From NCBI RefSeq assembly GCF_002127325.2, contig NC_035436.2, positions 81,589,716 through 81,653,715 on the forward strand: a stretch of 64,000 nt of DNA, written 5' to 3'. The notes under the pieces are model-generated. The model was not told the DNA's origin. It made no database searches and worked only from the letters and a program-made list of their open reading frames with translations. Below, piece after piece: positions 1 to 9,990 of the stretch. The stretch comes from Helianthus annuus. Lineage: Eukaryota > Streptophyta > Magnoliopsida > Asterales > Asteraceae. Every line of letters starts with the position of its first letter. Position 1 is the first letter of the stretch. Position numbers and translations under genes: made by a program.

Positions 1-560
1 GCACTAACAATTTCCCCCTTGTACGTCACTATCGAATCTTGATCTTTGAAAACGAGAGTCGTGTTTGAATATTTGCAACTTCAATCAAGCATTTGATATC
101 TTCAGATAATTCCCCCTTGATTGATGATTCGGGCTTGGTTCCCCCTGAAATGAATCCTCAGGTCTTTGTTTGCGTGGTTCCCAACCTCTTCTGATTTGCT
201 TAACTGCAATCTTCACAAATAATCATCAACTTGAAACTAATTGATGCAGCATCTCTGTTTCAACGTTAATCACATCCGTGTTTGGTTTTGATTTATCACT
301 CAGCTCAATCTTTTAATCTACCAAAACACAACCGACAATTGATAAAAACTTTGAATCACCACACCGGTAAACTTCAAGTCTATGAATACACATGAAAATC
401 TGAAATCCCATTTTCCGTAATCATCTTTAATCACACTCCTGAATGATTGATCAGTGTAAACAGTAATCTCCACAAGCAGCAAATCTTCATCGGAAAACAA
501 ATCATTTGGTAACACATTCAGATCTCAGAAACATTCTTCCACGATCAGATTTAGATGTTA
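1..560 (-). mobile_element. 3' end of a SIRE-type copia element, truncated by the window edge
   Basis: Bases 1-9 (gcactaaca) match the LTR terminus seen at 13457-13465. A pyrimidine run (tttccccctt) follows and is a polypurine tract on the minus strand. Two more ccccct runs lie within the next 140 bp, as in the 3' region of the SIRE-type element at 13466-13730. No coding capacity is visible. The right limit is approximate. Confidence 0.5.
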
Positions 561-1161
561 ATTACTAACGTAATTCTCTTATACATATATTATTACAGAT
601 ACACATATTTCACATAGTAGATGTTAATTAGGATGCAAGATATGGTTTGGAGTCATAGGGCTCGATAGTGTCATCTTAGCGCCATATCATCAATAGAGTC
701 ACTCTTCCCTCCTTAAAAACTAATTTATCAGATAAAGCCCTCTTTTCATTAATACCCCCCTCCCACAATGGTCCACCACACAATCTCATCATTGCTCGCC
801 ATTGCTTTGTCTAATCAATAGCGCGCCCATAAATGCCGACGATATGAAGGTAGGGGGCACTATTGTATGAAATCTAGTTAGGCGCTATCAATGGCGGACC
901 CATGAATTTTTCTATGGGGGTGTGGAATATTTTTAAAAATTTTAGGCCGCTTAGATATATAAATAAAAGATTCGGTTCGGATCGGGTCGGTTGGGTCGGG
1001 CCATGTAAAAAAAAAGATCAAACTCAAATTTATGTAATCATCAAAAACACGTCGAACGTTGTTACAAACATATTTAAAATGTCGCCTTACGGGTTTTAAA
1101 TTTTTGAAATCTATCAAAAACATTATATCAAGTTACTTTCTTAAGCAAGTCATTCTCTATA
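561..1161. other. Intergenic, no feature recognised
   Basis: AT-rich sequence with short non-conserved reading frames only. No gene, RNA or element ends were found between the SIRE-type tail and the Mutator-like element. Confidence 0.4.
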
Positions 1162-1170
1162 TAATATATA

Positions 1171-1440
1171 GAGTTAACTGCCATTTTCGTCCCTGTGGTT
1201 TGGTCACTTTGGCCATTTCAGTCCATTTTTCAAAAATGCGCCATTTTCCTCCCCGACGTTCTGGAAAGGTGCCATTTCAGTCCAAAAATCATAACCCAGT
1301 TAAGTCAGTTAGTAAACAAGGACTGATTGTGTAAATTTGTAACATAAAGGACTGATTGTGTAAATTTGTAACACCACCACCACTAGCCCTGCCACCACCA
1401 CCACTCCGCTGCCACCACCACCACCACCGCCACCCCCACC
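1171..1440 (+). repeat. Left terminal inverted repeat of the Mutator-like element
   Basis: Matches the reverse complement of 2755-3024 without visible mismatch. It contains a tandem duplication of a 27-bp unit (aaggactgattgtgtaaatt and following bases) at about 1318-1370. TSD TAATATATA abuts it at 1162-1170. Confidence 0.85.
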
Positions 1441-1497
1441 ACCACCGCCACCACCGCCACCACCGCCACCACAGCCACCACCGCCACCACCACCAGA
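1370..1497. repeat. CCACCA/CCGCCA triplet microsatellite
   Basis: Imperfect (CCACCN)n tract at the inner edge of the left TIR. The mirrored GGTGGC tract is at 2698-2822. Their Trp-, Gly- and Val-rich translations are artefacts. Confidence 0.9.
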
Positions 1498-1556
1498 TTA
1501 CATGTCGTCGGATTAGTTCTTGCAACTGTTAATTAACAAATTATTGCAGCTCACAT

Positions 1557-1603
1557 GATATCTGACCGGGAACGTACATGCTCCTATTTGAATGACTTAT
1601 TAA
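1557..1603 (+). repeat. Left arm of inner 47-bp perfect inverted repeat
   Basis: Starts gatatctgaccggg and ends gacttattaa. It is the exact reverse complement of 2443-2489. The pair brackets the gene-like segment inside the Mutator-like element and is separate from the outer TIRs. Confidence 0.9.
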
Positions 1604-1659
1604 TTATTCCGTGCATATGCAGTAAGCTTCGTAAGTGGCGGGGATTTGAGAATTGGTCT

Positions 1660-2434
1660 TGAACGAAGTTTATTGCAGCCGGTTAGAATCGTTGATTACA
1701 TTTGTTTGGAGTTCAATTCATTAAAGATAAGGCTCTACTTTATAAACAGTTGGCAGCAGAAACAGGGACAAATATGTGGAGCTTATCAAAGCCTCTTCTG
1801 AGTGCTTCAGCACGAATACAAGACATTGACTACTTGTATGCATCAGATAGTGATGTATCCAGCTTTGTTTCGGTGAAACTTTCAGGCAACCGCAACTACC
1901 TTCTTTGGAAAGTACAAATGATTCGCCTGTTGGGTACTAACAACAGTATCAATATGTGTGGCATCATGAGCTCCGCATTAGCAGGGACACAACTAATTTC
2001 CAACAAAGAGACCATGCGACAATACAGCCATCACATTAGAGGTTACATTTTTGGTTTTGTTACTGAAGATGTAGCTGGAGAAGTCCTCAATCTTGGTTCC
2101 GGTAAAGCGGTTTGGGAAAAATTAAAACCCATCTATGACCCTACTCTGTGTTTGCAATTAGGTATTGTCTTTTTGGTCAACCCAAAACCTCAACAAATCA
2201 TCCAATACAAGTACATAACATATTTACTAATTTTCTTAACATGTCAATAGTTTAGCTAATAATGTCTGAAATTGCAGTTGGATACATGAAGAAAAATGAG
2301 TGGTCAATTGTCCCTGGGAGGCTTCCTGATAATCTATGTGATGAAATAAATGTGTGGGAACGGATCAAGATCAAGATGTTCAAGATGATTTTATTTACAT
2401 CACCTGAAGCAATTCAGAGGTGCAATATCATGTG
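1660..2434 (+). pseudogene. Captured gene fragment inside the Mutator-like element
   Basis: A gene-like segment lies between the arms of the 47-bp inverted repeat. An open frame from 1702 to about 2160 encodes roughly 150 residues, including KLSGNRNYLLWKVQM near residue 58. That resembles the K-L-S-G-N-Y-x-x-W-x-x-x-M start of copia-type Gag (DUF4219/UBN2) domains, which also occur fused in some plant ankyrin proteins. A GT at about 2162 and a ttgcag acceptor at about 2277 look like an intron; a second open stretch (GYMKKNEWSIVPGRLPDN) follows and ends near 2434. Another ttgcag precedes 1678. The source gene is not recognised. A captured, non-functional fragment is the most likely reading. 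Confidence 0.5.
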
Positions 2435-2442
2435 AGCATTTT

Positions 2443-2489
2443 TTAATAAGTCATTCAAATAGGAGCATGTACGTTCCCGGTCAGATATC
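2443..2489 (-). repeat. Right arm of inner 47-bp perfect inverted repeat
   Basis: Exact reverse complement of 1557-1603. Confidence 0.9.
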
Positions 2490-2754
2490 TCCATCGCACA
2501 CCTCGCCGTCGATCACTTTCACCACCGTAGCACCATTCTCCGACCACCCTTCTCATCTCCGGCTAACCTGCAACTCCGGTCACCATTGTTGTCATCATCG
2601 GACATCATTCCCGTCATTCATCATAATTACCATCATCGGTCACCATTGTTGTCATCATCGGACACCATTGTTGTCATCATCGGACATCATTCCCGGCTGT
2701 GGTGGCGGTGGTGGCGGTGGTGGCGGTGGTGGCGGTGGTGGCGGTGGTGGCGGT

Positions 2755-3024
2755 GGTGGTGGTGGCGGTGGTGGTGGTGGTGGCAGCGGAGTGGTGGTGG
2801 TGGCAGGGCTAGTGGTGGTGGTGTTACAAATTTACACAATCAGTCCTTTATGTTACAAATTTACACAATCAGTCCTTGTTTACTAACTGACTTAACTGGG
2901 TTATGATTTTTGGACTGAAATGGCACCTTTCCAGAACGTCGGGGAGGAAAATGGCGCATTTTTGAAAAATGGACTGAAATGGCCAAAGTGACCAAACCAC
3001 AGGGACGAAAATGGCAGTTAACTC
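2755..3024 (-). repeat. Right terminal inverted repeat of the Mutator-like element
   Basis: Reverse complement of 1171-1440, ending ...GTTAACTC at 3024 and followed by the TSD copy TAATATATA at 3025-3033. Confidence 0.85.
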
Positions 3025-3033
3025 TAATATATA

Positions 3034-3795
3034 AAACTATCACTTAAAATAACATAAACATCAAAATAACAAAAAACAAAACATGTACCTGTTCGTGGCC
3101 GGAATTATGCTACTCGTGGCGGGAATTTTGCAGTCGCCGTCAGGGTGGGGGTGTCGCAGGTCACTGGCAGTGAGGTGAGGCAGAGGGAGGGTGGGAGTCG
3201 CTCAAAGTTGGCAGTCGATTATGTTCTTTTGTAAATTGGACTGTTTTTGTTTAATTAAACATGTATTTGGGCAGGGCTTGAATTTTATTAATTTATTACG
3301 CTTGATGGAATGAATTCAAGTTTTATTAAAGGGGTTAGTGGGATAAGTTGTTTACATAATTGGGCCATGTTTCAATCCGTGTTTACAAATTTTTTTATAT
3401 AAATTCCTAACATTTTTTTCTAAGAGGTGCGGACGAAAATTTAAAAGTGGTGTGGTTGGATTTTTCACGAAAAATACCACTAAAAATTTTGTTTTTGACG
3501 GTTGCGGCCGCCCACCCACGCTATAGGGTAGGTCCGCTCCTGGGTGGCATGGGGTGGGGGTGGCGCCCATACCATATAGTCTTACTAATGCAATTTTCAT
3601 TATACATATATCAGGATACACATCAAAGATTTCACATCGTTGATGATACTGATAGGTCCTAAGAAAAATAAAGGTCAGAATATGTCGACCTCAATCCATT
3701 ATTCGAAAGTCAAAACGTTTGTTGTCACTTTAAAACATGAAATCATAAAGTGTCAAACCATACAATGACGTGATGCTCGACGTCACCATCAAGCT
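3034..3795. other. Region upstream of the CCT gene
   Basis: No coding sequence recognised. A GACGTCA bZIP-type core lies near 3779-3785, just upstream of the CCT gene TATA box. The rest is AT-rich with a GC-rich patch at 3500-3570. Confidence 0.4.
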
Positions 3796-3802
3796 TATAT
3801 AA
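3796..3802 (+). promoter_or_regulatory. TATA box of the CCT-domain gene
   Basis: TATATAA lies 78 bp upstream of the chosen ATG (3880), which predicts transcription start near 3825-3832. An out-of-frame ATG at 3813 would then fall outside the transcript. A GACGTCA element sits about 15 bp upstream of the TATA. Confidence 0.6.
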
Positions 3803-3879
3803 ACGTGTGACATGTTTTACAACAACTATACACAACACACTCCTTTTCATTGCAACATCAACTTAACTCTCCACGCGCA

Positions 3880-6308
3880 ATGTACGGACACACTCACAAC
3901 AATGAGACATATAATTTCTCACCGGACTTTCTTCTCATGTCGGGATCACTGCTTCCACCGCATAAGACCACCGATTACCTCATCCCTCCACCCCCTTTAA
4001 TCATCCCTGGGTACGAGTTGGACTCATTGTATACAACGAGTAGCGGAGGGTATGACTCACCGAGTTATACCGCGAGTTTGACCAAGGAGATTCATAGGAG
4101 TGGAAGTAGTCAGTCCATAGCTAGTCAGTTTAATAACTGTAACAATGGCTTCTTAAATCAACATGTTTCGTCCCCTACTGAGTTACTAGACTCAGAAGGA
4201 AGTAGTTCCACTTCAATGAGGAGGGTTTTCAGTGCAGGAGATATACAGGTTTTTTTACTTGTTTTTTTTTTTTTTTTTCTGAAAATTAAAAAAAAAGTCT
4301 TTGCTTTTTACACTCCAACAAGTCGTCTCATAGACAAATTAGCCGAACACCAATTGAAATGTCTTAATGTTTACGATTTTACTCTTGTTAAAATTTTAAA
4401 TATAGTAAAAGTGATATAAGTACATGGGCCAAAAACGTAATTTACTCTTGTTAAAATTTTGAAATTACAAACTGTCAACATCACTATTTTGAAAGTTAAA
4501 CACCTCTAATTCAAGGAAATTTATGATATACACATTTCTTTCTAAAACTATAAGGTGTGGCCGGGGGGTTTGAATGAAGGGCGTGGAGCCACACGTGGTG
4601 GCAAGCACGTTAGCATAATGGCGTGGAGAAAAAAACACTGGGTGGGAAAGTGGCGTAGAAGAAAATAAAAAAAAATAAAAAATAAATAACAACAACCAAT
4701 CAAAACAAACCTAAATACACGTACCCACTAATCAAGAGCCTCCACCTCACTCGCACATTTTTGCCGCACGCCGGTGGAAATCTTCAAGCCCCAAGCACAA
4801 CATCGTTCACAACGCCGGGCATGGGGTGGTTTTATGGGTGTGGACTGGCAACAACGTTGTGTTTCGACGTCCATACCGGGTGGTCTAAAGAAGAAAATTT
4901 TTTTTAAGGAAAGTCTTCAATAATGAAATCAGAGCCCTAAATAATGGAACTCGGGTACAACTTCTGGGCAAATCGCCTATAGCGTTTGCCTCATGATCCG
5001 GTTTGTCAAGCCATATCCATTTGCTGCTTATACATCTCATAACTTCAATCGTGGTCCAAGTTATACCCATGTTGGGGTCTTGTCTCATTGTTCTTTTCTA
5101 GTTAGTTGAAGTAGAAATCGGTTAACTGTTAAATCAGCTACTTATCAATTTCCATTTTAGATGTTAACACGAGTACATGATCAATATAGTTAGAAACTAA
5201 TATATATTAAATTATTATATTTGTAAGCTTCTTTTATATATTAATATAGCCATTTGTTTCACTTTAGTACGTAGCTTTACCCCAACAGTGTTGTAAGGAA
5301 TTATAACCCCACGACATATGATTAGTCTCAATCATGAGTGACACAAGGAAAACACAAAGAGAAGGCAACTAGTTTTATTAAACTTTAATATGTTGAATGT
5401 ATTATTGTTATTTGAGCATAATCCTTGTCTTTAGAGCCAATGAGTTGGTAGTGGAGTGGTAAGAGAGATCTAGGGATCTAAGTGATCTAGGTTTAATTTC
5501 AGCCGCAAACATTTAGTTTACGCGGCATCTGGTGATAATGAGAGACTAGGCGAGTAGGCGGCGATCGCTAGTTTGATCCTTAAACTAAGCGGGTTTTACC
5601 TCACCGCATTATCGTGCCTTTGGGCGAGTCTTCACGGTATTCGGCCGTAGGTGAGGGTTTTCCCCGGTTCGAAGGCGAGTGTATACCGATGCTGTGAATT
5701 GCAGTAGCCCATTTGAAAGATTCGTTAGCCATTAAAAAAATCTTAGCCTTTATAAGCTTTTTAGTTTCAGATTTATATGTAATTAATCATTGTTTCAATT
5801 TTTTACAGGGAATAAATATGGTACATAGTAACTTCCATCGATCAGAAAGTCCATTATCGAGTGAAAGTAACAGTATCATCGAAAGGATGAACAAGGCCTG
5901 TCGGTACTCACCTGATGAGAAAAAAGAAAGAATCGAACGGTATCGAAGCAAGAAAACGCAGCGTAACTTCACCAAGAAAATCAAGGTTAAACTCGCGTAC
6001 ATATTTGTTAAGTCAATTTTTCCTTCTTTCAAAAAAATAAACAAAATACAAATACTTTTGTTAATGTTCTATTTCCCTTTTCCTAGGCATAACAAACATT
6101 TATTTTCGTTGTATAGTATGTATGTAGGAAAACATTGGCAGATAGTAGACCTCGTATACGAGGTAGATTTGCTCGAAACGATGAAATCTCGACAATGGTA
6201 CATCAATGCGCGAGTCAAGGAGGGGGAGAAGAAGGAAATGATTATGAAGATGATGACAACTGGATGAACAACTTTCTTGATTCATTCCCACCAAGTCTCA
6301 TTCCCTAA
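3880..6308 (+). CDS. CCT-domain protein (CMF-type), three exons
   Basis: The spliced model is exons 3880-4248, 5809-5985 and 6117-6308, giving 245 residues. All introns are GT-AG (CAG|GT...ACAG|G and AAG|GT...ATAG|T) and the frame is continuous. Residues 163-205 form a CCT domain (CONSTANS, CO-like, TOC1) split by intron 2: basic RYRSKKTQRNFTKKIK, then CRKTLADSRPRIRGRF. CCT domains direct nuclear import and bind NF-Y subunits and CCAAT-type DNA; in plants these proteins act in flowering, clock and light responses. No B-box or response-regulator domain is present, so it is a CCT-only protein. Exon 1 is Ser/Pro-rich and ends with RRVFSAGDIQ. The tail is acidic (EDDDNW). ATG 3880 is the first in-frame AUG after the predicted start. 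Its exact role is unknown. No stop or frameshift was seen. Confidence 0.88.
4249..5808 (+). other. Intron 1 of the CCT gene
   Basis: 1560-bp GT-AG intron between in-frame exons, with T-rich donor-side sequence and a poly-T/ACAG acceptor. It contains a SINE-like insert at about 5440-5714. No other gene recognised. Confidence 0.8.
5440..5714 (+). mobile_element. SINE-like element in intron 1
   Basis: The segment starts with an A-box-like stretch (gttggtagtggagtggtaag). A degenerate B-box-like ggtttaattt follows about 45 bp later, then a more GC-rich body of about 200 bp unlike the AT-rich intron. This matches the layout of a tRNA-derived SINE. Clear target duplications were not found and the ends are approximate. 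Confidence 0.45.
5986..6116 (+). other. Intron 2 of the CCT gene
   Basis: 131-bp GT-AG intron that splits the CCT domain between its basic N-terminal half and the CRKTLAD half. Splicing restores the expected K-K-I-K/Y-V-C-R-K junction. Confidence 0.85.
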
Positions 6309-6565
6309 ATTTACAAACCTATGTTTGCTTTCCATGTAATAGGAGATCCCAACCTTATTAATTTAATCATGAATATCTAGATGAATGTCTAAGTGTAGAT
6401 TTTATTATGTATTTGTTTAGAGTTTCTGTGGTGATAATCACAAGCTTCCCTCTAGTAGTATTATTTATTTTTTAGATGTGCAATTTATGTACTATTAAAT
6501 TTAAACATTTGTGTGCATATTTGATGGTAAGTTGTGCTTAAATGGTTGTACTTTAATTAAATAAA
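6309..6565 (+). other. Likely 3' UTR of the CCT gene with AATAAA signal
   Basis: AT-rich sequence after the TAA stop. The clearest poly(A) signal is AATAAA at 6560-6565, about 250 bp past the stop. The true cleavage site cannot be read from sequence alone. Confidence 0.35.
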
Positions 6566-6720
6566 GGTTGTAAGTTGTGCTTAAGTGGTTCTACCTTAAT
6601 CAAATAATAATGGTTTCATTACCTTACCAAATTCAATGTGTTTTGTATGCATGTATGGTTGTAAATTGTGCTTAAATGGTTGTACCCTGATCAAATAATG
6701 GTTTCATTATCTTACCGTAT
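6527..6720. repeat. Three imperfect direct repeats
   Basis: Three copies of gtaagttgtgcttaaatggt and following bases start at about 6527, 6569 and 6660. The last two also share the downstream aataatggtttcatta block. Confidence 0.8.
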
Positions 6721-6889
6721 TCAATCAGTTTGATCTATTCAAAGTTGTGTTGTTTATTTGTAAATTATTATTATATATAATAATCTAATTAATTTAGCCA
6801 AAATTTTGTATAAATATAATTTGCAACATATTGATGCAATGATTGTTGTAATGTATGCATTATTGTTTGTATAGTGGTAATGATATATA

Positions 6890-7218
6890 GAGTAAAATGC
6901 ACGCATAGTCCCTATGGTTTTGTAAAATAACACCTATAGTCCCCAACTTTTGGAAATTACACCGGTGCTCTATGTGGTTTGACAGTTTGTTAATCGGATG
7001 GTCCCTGGAGTGGATTGGGTTAGTTTTCTCAGTAAAGTCCATCTGAAATTACTTATTTACCCCTCTTTTCAAAAAATAGAAAAACAAATAACCCCAAACT
7101 TAATAACTTAATACCCCATCATCATCATCATCTTTAATACCCAGTCACTACTATCAAGAACTTCATAACTATAGGTGTTATTTTACAAAACCACAGGGAC
7201 TACCCGTGCATTTTACTC
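6890..7218. mobile_element. MITE with about 50-bp terminal inverted repeats
   Basis: The left end gagtaaaatgcacgcatagt and following bases (to about 6939) is mirrored by ...acccgtgcattttactc ending at 7218, with a few mismatches over roughly 50 bp. TATA borders both sides and may be the target duplication, but longer duplications are not obvious. No coding capacity. The superfamily is unclear. Confidence 0.7.
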
Positions 7219-7669
7219 TATAGATTACGATGAACCTGTCAAACGAGAAAAAAGTGACGCCGGTTCATCGTAACGCGTGAGTCCTATATCAACTTAGTTA
7301 TTTTATTCTATGTTTTATGTTTCGACGTATCGGTTTAATTTCTTCGCATTAACACCGCAACTTCAGTGTCGATGACGCGGGAGGTGCTTAATACTAGTTC
7401 AAGTTTAATTGCTTACATGGTTTATATGATTAAGCGTCATTTGGAAGGAATGTCTATGAAAAGGGGTTTTCGAGTTGGGTCACTGGAATATTTTAAGTTT
7501 ATTTATAGATATAGTATTCTTTTTATATAGTTTGTTTTCTCATATAGGTTTTTAGACGTGATTCGATTTTATTCATATCATCTGATATGTTGTGTAGGTT
7601 TTGATGGTGATTATTTTTGTTCACATGATTTGGTTTTGAAAGTGATTTTAATCTCTACCAGTTTCATGT
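7219..7669. other. Intergenic, no feature recognised
   Basis: AT-rich sequence between the MITE and the LTR-like fragment. No gene or repeat ends identified. Confidence 0.4.
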
Positions 7670-8725
7670 TTTTTAAAAGGTTTTTAAACATGTAAAATGA
7701 AGAAAGAAAATAAAATAAATGAAAGAAACAAATAAAAAGGAAGAATCACTTGTTTCTGACTCATTTTTTATGTATCATTTGATGATTTTCGCACTTTATG
7801 TTTTTTTAAGAGATTATCTTAGTTAAAGTGTCATGTTCCTCTTTTGGAGGCAACGCTAACCTCGGCCATATTGGTTTGAGTCAGCAGAGATACAGTTTCG
7901 CAAGGCCGGATTATTGAAAGATAATTAAGTAAGTTATTAATGCAAAATGTGGCATTTCCTTCTTTTGGAGACAACACTACGCTCAGTCATATTGGTCTGA
8001 GTCAGCAGGTACACAGTTCCGCAAGGCCGGTATAAAGTTTTAATAGTAGTTTGTTTATAAGTGATTACAAGCCGTTATTACTTTCACCGATTTGATGTTA
8101 TCTACCTCAAGGAAAGTCCTAATAAGCTTGAATTAGGTACTCGCAGGATCTATACACTAAACGAGGCAAGAACTTTACCCAAGCTACCCTTCTAACCCTC
8201 TTCCATGCAGTTAACGTGCTTTATATAGAGCGTAAAGATACGAATGTGTAAATCAACAAAACATGAAGAATGATAGACTAAAAATTCACCTTCAATGTAA
8301 AAAAACTAGTTGTTATAGTCATTAATACATACCCAATTAAAAAGTGACCAAAGGTTAGAAATCAAAGGTAATACACAAAAGATTTCGTCTTTACCAAGTG
8401 ATGTAAGAGGTTAGTCAAGCATGACCATAGTTTGACAAAAGCTCTTACTATTAATCTTGAATCCCGAGACTACTCTAACTCTAACTAATGTAGCAGAAGA
8501 TGATGGTATTGTGGTGGTGGAAGTGAGAGAAATGGTTTGCCAAGGGATGATTTGCAAATGAGCCAAACACCTCTATTTATAGTTGGAAACAAGAGACTCA
8601 CATGGCCCCATGCCTGGTTGGCACGGCCCTGTGTCCTTCACCTTCTCTGTCTTCATTTAATGCTCTTGTCTGCTCTTCTGCACACACGGCCCCGTGGCCC
8701 TTGTACTTGTTGTACGAACTCAGAT

Positions 8726-8790
8726 ATGCAAAAATCAAAAATGAATCTTTGTGAACAATGTGGATATCATTTGAAAATGAGTGACATTGC
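8726..8790 (+). pseudogene. accD: Plastid accD fragment
   Basis: Encodes KMNLCEQCGYHLKMS, part of the zinc-binding region of the acetyl-CoA carboxylase carboxyltransferase beta subunit, from memory of the family. Only about 20 codons are present, then an unrelated sequence is fused. Non-functional. Confidence 0.7.
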
Positions 8791-8825
8791 TTCTTCGACC
8801 CGAACCAAGGAATCCCTTAGATATG

Positions 8826-8900
8826 ATGAGAGGGATTCGAACCCTCGGTAAGCAAAAGCCTACATAGCAGTTCCAATGCTACGCTTTCAACCAATGCTTT
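8826..8900 (-). pseudogene. trnS-GGA: Plastid-type trnS-GGA fragment
   Basis: The reverse strand shows the D-arm end, the GGA anticodon arm (GCATTGGAACTGC), the long variable arm and the T arm GAGGGTTCGAATCCCTC. The acceptor 5' half is missing and the 3' side is diverged, so it is a tRNA pseudogene. Plastid trnS-GGA copies are also known in plant mitochondrial DNA, so either organelle could be the donor. Confidence 0.75.
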
Positions 8901-8991
8901 ATTTCTGTCCTAGTTGATCCTGATTGTTGTTAAAGAGTTGAACAATGAAAATAGATGGCGAGTGCCCGATCGAATTGATCGGGTCATGCCC

Positions 8992-9077
8992 AACACCTTA
9001 CGGCACGAGCTGACGACAGCCATGCACCACCTGTGTCCGCGTTCCCGAAGGCACCCCTCTCTTTCAAGAGGATTCGC
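8992..9077 (-). pseudogene. Organellar small-subunit rRNA fragment
   Basis: The reverse strand carries the conserved block around GTGGTGCATGGCTGTCGTCA and CTCGTGCCGTAAGGTGTTGG, the universal 1050-1100 region of 16S-like rRNA. The neighbouring CTTGAAAGAGAGGGGTGC is organelle-specific. It could derive from mitochondrial rrn18 or plastid rrn16. About 86 bp only. Confidence 0.8.
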
Positions 9078-9540
9078 GGCATTTACGTACTATCAGTGCC
9101 AATATTGGCATATTGGCTGAGAGTTAACAACGGCCCGTGCTTAGGTTACACGGCCCCATGTCCTGTGTCCCTTGTCGTTTTTTATTTTTCTTTATTCTCT
9201 AAGGAATCTTGACTGGGCACAGCCCATGCCTGGCAGGCACGGCCCCGTGTTGGGCTTCTGGATTGTTGCTTTTATTCTAGGTGAAGCTTTGGAGGGTCGG
9301 TATAACCTGTCAACTTCCTTTCTTCGTCTTTATGTTGGTTTTTGTTGTTAATTTGTTCCTTTTGTTCGTTTGAGCTTATTTTATCTTAGAAAATCAAAAG
9401 TAAACAAAGAAACGCACTTTTTCTAACGTTAGTATAAAAAGGGTTGCTTTTATACCGTATTTGATATAATTTATATGTTACATTTTGTGCATATCACAAA
9501 CCCTTGCGCACCTTCTTGAATGTTTGATATCTAAATGGCT

Positions 9541-9990
9541 CTAATACCACTTGTAAGTCCCGAAAAACGGATCAAACAACGATAAATATCACCAAGGATG
9601 GACGGAATCCAAGCTTGATGATCTTCAAGAAATCAAGAACAAGAAGAAGAAAGATGAAAGATTTTGTTGATTCAAATGCTTAATCTTGCATACAAAGGTG
9701 TTTGTCTAATACAAGATTCGAAAACAAGGAGAACCAACAACATGCTCCTAACTATCGTATTCTATTTATAGTAAGGGTTTAAGGTGCACTCCCCTTAAAC
9801 CCTAGGCCCATTATCACCTAAGTCCACTCTAATACCTCCACTTTCTAGAAGCTTGGTCCACATTCTATTAATCCATAAACCTATAAGGCCTAACAGCTTT
9901 TGCCAAAATTACCAAAAAACTTTTTTATAGGTCTTAATTTCCATTTTACCCTACAAATTTTCTTTAAAATCTTACAGTGTTACAGTTTGA
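9541..9990 (-). mobile_element. Copia LTR fragment with adjacent primer-binding site
   Basis: A sequence close to the initiator-Met primer site on the minus strand (ctctaatacca, one mismatch to ctctgatacca) sits just before an LTR-like start TGTAAGTCCC at 9552. This is the same arrangement as the SIRE-type 5' LTR at 40351-40365. A minus-strand TATA (ctatttatag) is at about 9764-9773. The outer end and a partner LTR were not found, so the limit is approximate. Confidence 0.45.

Larger units (their letters stand above)
1171..3024. mobile_element. Mutator-like element with captured gene fragment (Pack-MULE-like)
   Basis: The ends are terminal inverted repeats beginning GAGTTAACTGCC, identical by eye for about 270 bp (1171-1440 against 2755-3024). 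They are flanked by a perfect 9-bp target duplication TAATATATA at 1162-1170 and 3025-3033. Nine-base TSDs and long TIRs are typical of Mutator-like elements. The inner TIR parts run into (CCACCA)n/(TGGTGG)n triplet repeats. No transposase is present, so the element is non-autonomous. The interior carries a gene-like segment with apparent splice sites, bracketed by a second perfect inverted repeat. TIR identity suggests recent insertion or recent arm conversion. Confidence 0.85.
8720..9120. other. Mosaic of organelle-derived fragments (NUPT/NUMT)
   Basis: Short pieces of organelle genes are joined end to end inside the decayed LTR. About 8726-8790 encodes MNLCEQCGYHLKMS, the plastid accD zinc-finger region. 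8826-8900 (reverse) matches plastid trnS-GGA. About 8992-9077 (reverse) matches the conserved 3' part of small-subunit rRNA. The joining pieces are not identified. The same LTR family at 30361-30660 lacks this block. Confidence 0.75.
7670..9512 (-). mobile_element. Decayed LTR of the Athila-like family, interrupted by organelle DNA
   Basis: Successive blocks match, with divergence, the LTR at 29165-30858 in the same order: gaatcactt...gactc, agagattatcttagtta, two gagtcagca blocks, gccaagggatga, the minus-strand TATA (ctatttatag near 8574), paired GC palindromes, and the terminal atttatatgtt.cattt. The LTR start is missing, and about 400 bp at 8720-9120 is foreign. It looks like an old solo or truncated LTR. 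Confidence 0.65.

Noticed and set aside
1289..1525. Trp/Arg-rich and Gly-rich open frames at 1289-1525 and 2467-2906
   Set aside because: They are translations of the CCACCA/GGTGGT microsatellites in the TIRs; no codon structure or domain.
3813..4000. Upstream ORF starting at ATG 3813 as the gene start
   Set aside because: It lies in the TATA-proximal region likely upstream of transcription start, is in another frame, and lacks the conserved domain.
8537..8851. 104-residue plus-strand ORF with a zinc-finger-like CEQCGYH
   Set aside because: It fuses decayed LTR sequence to an organelle accD fragment; the finger is inherited from accD and the ORF is accidental.
8826..8900. Functional tRNA gene
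   Set aside because: The acceptor half is missing and the 3' side is altered; it is a transferred plastid-type fragment.
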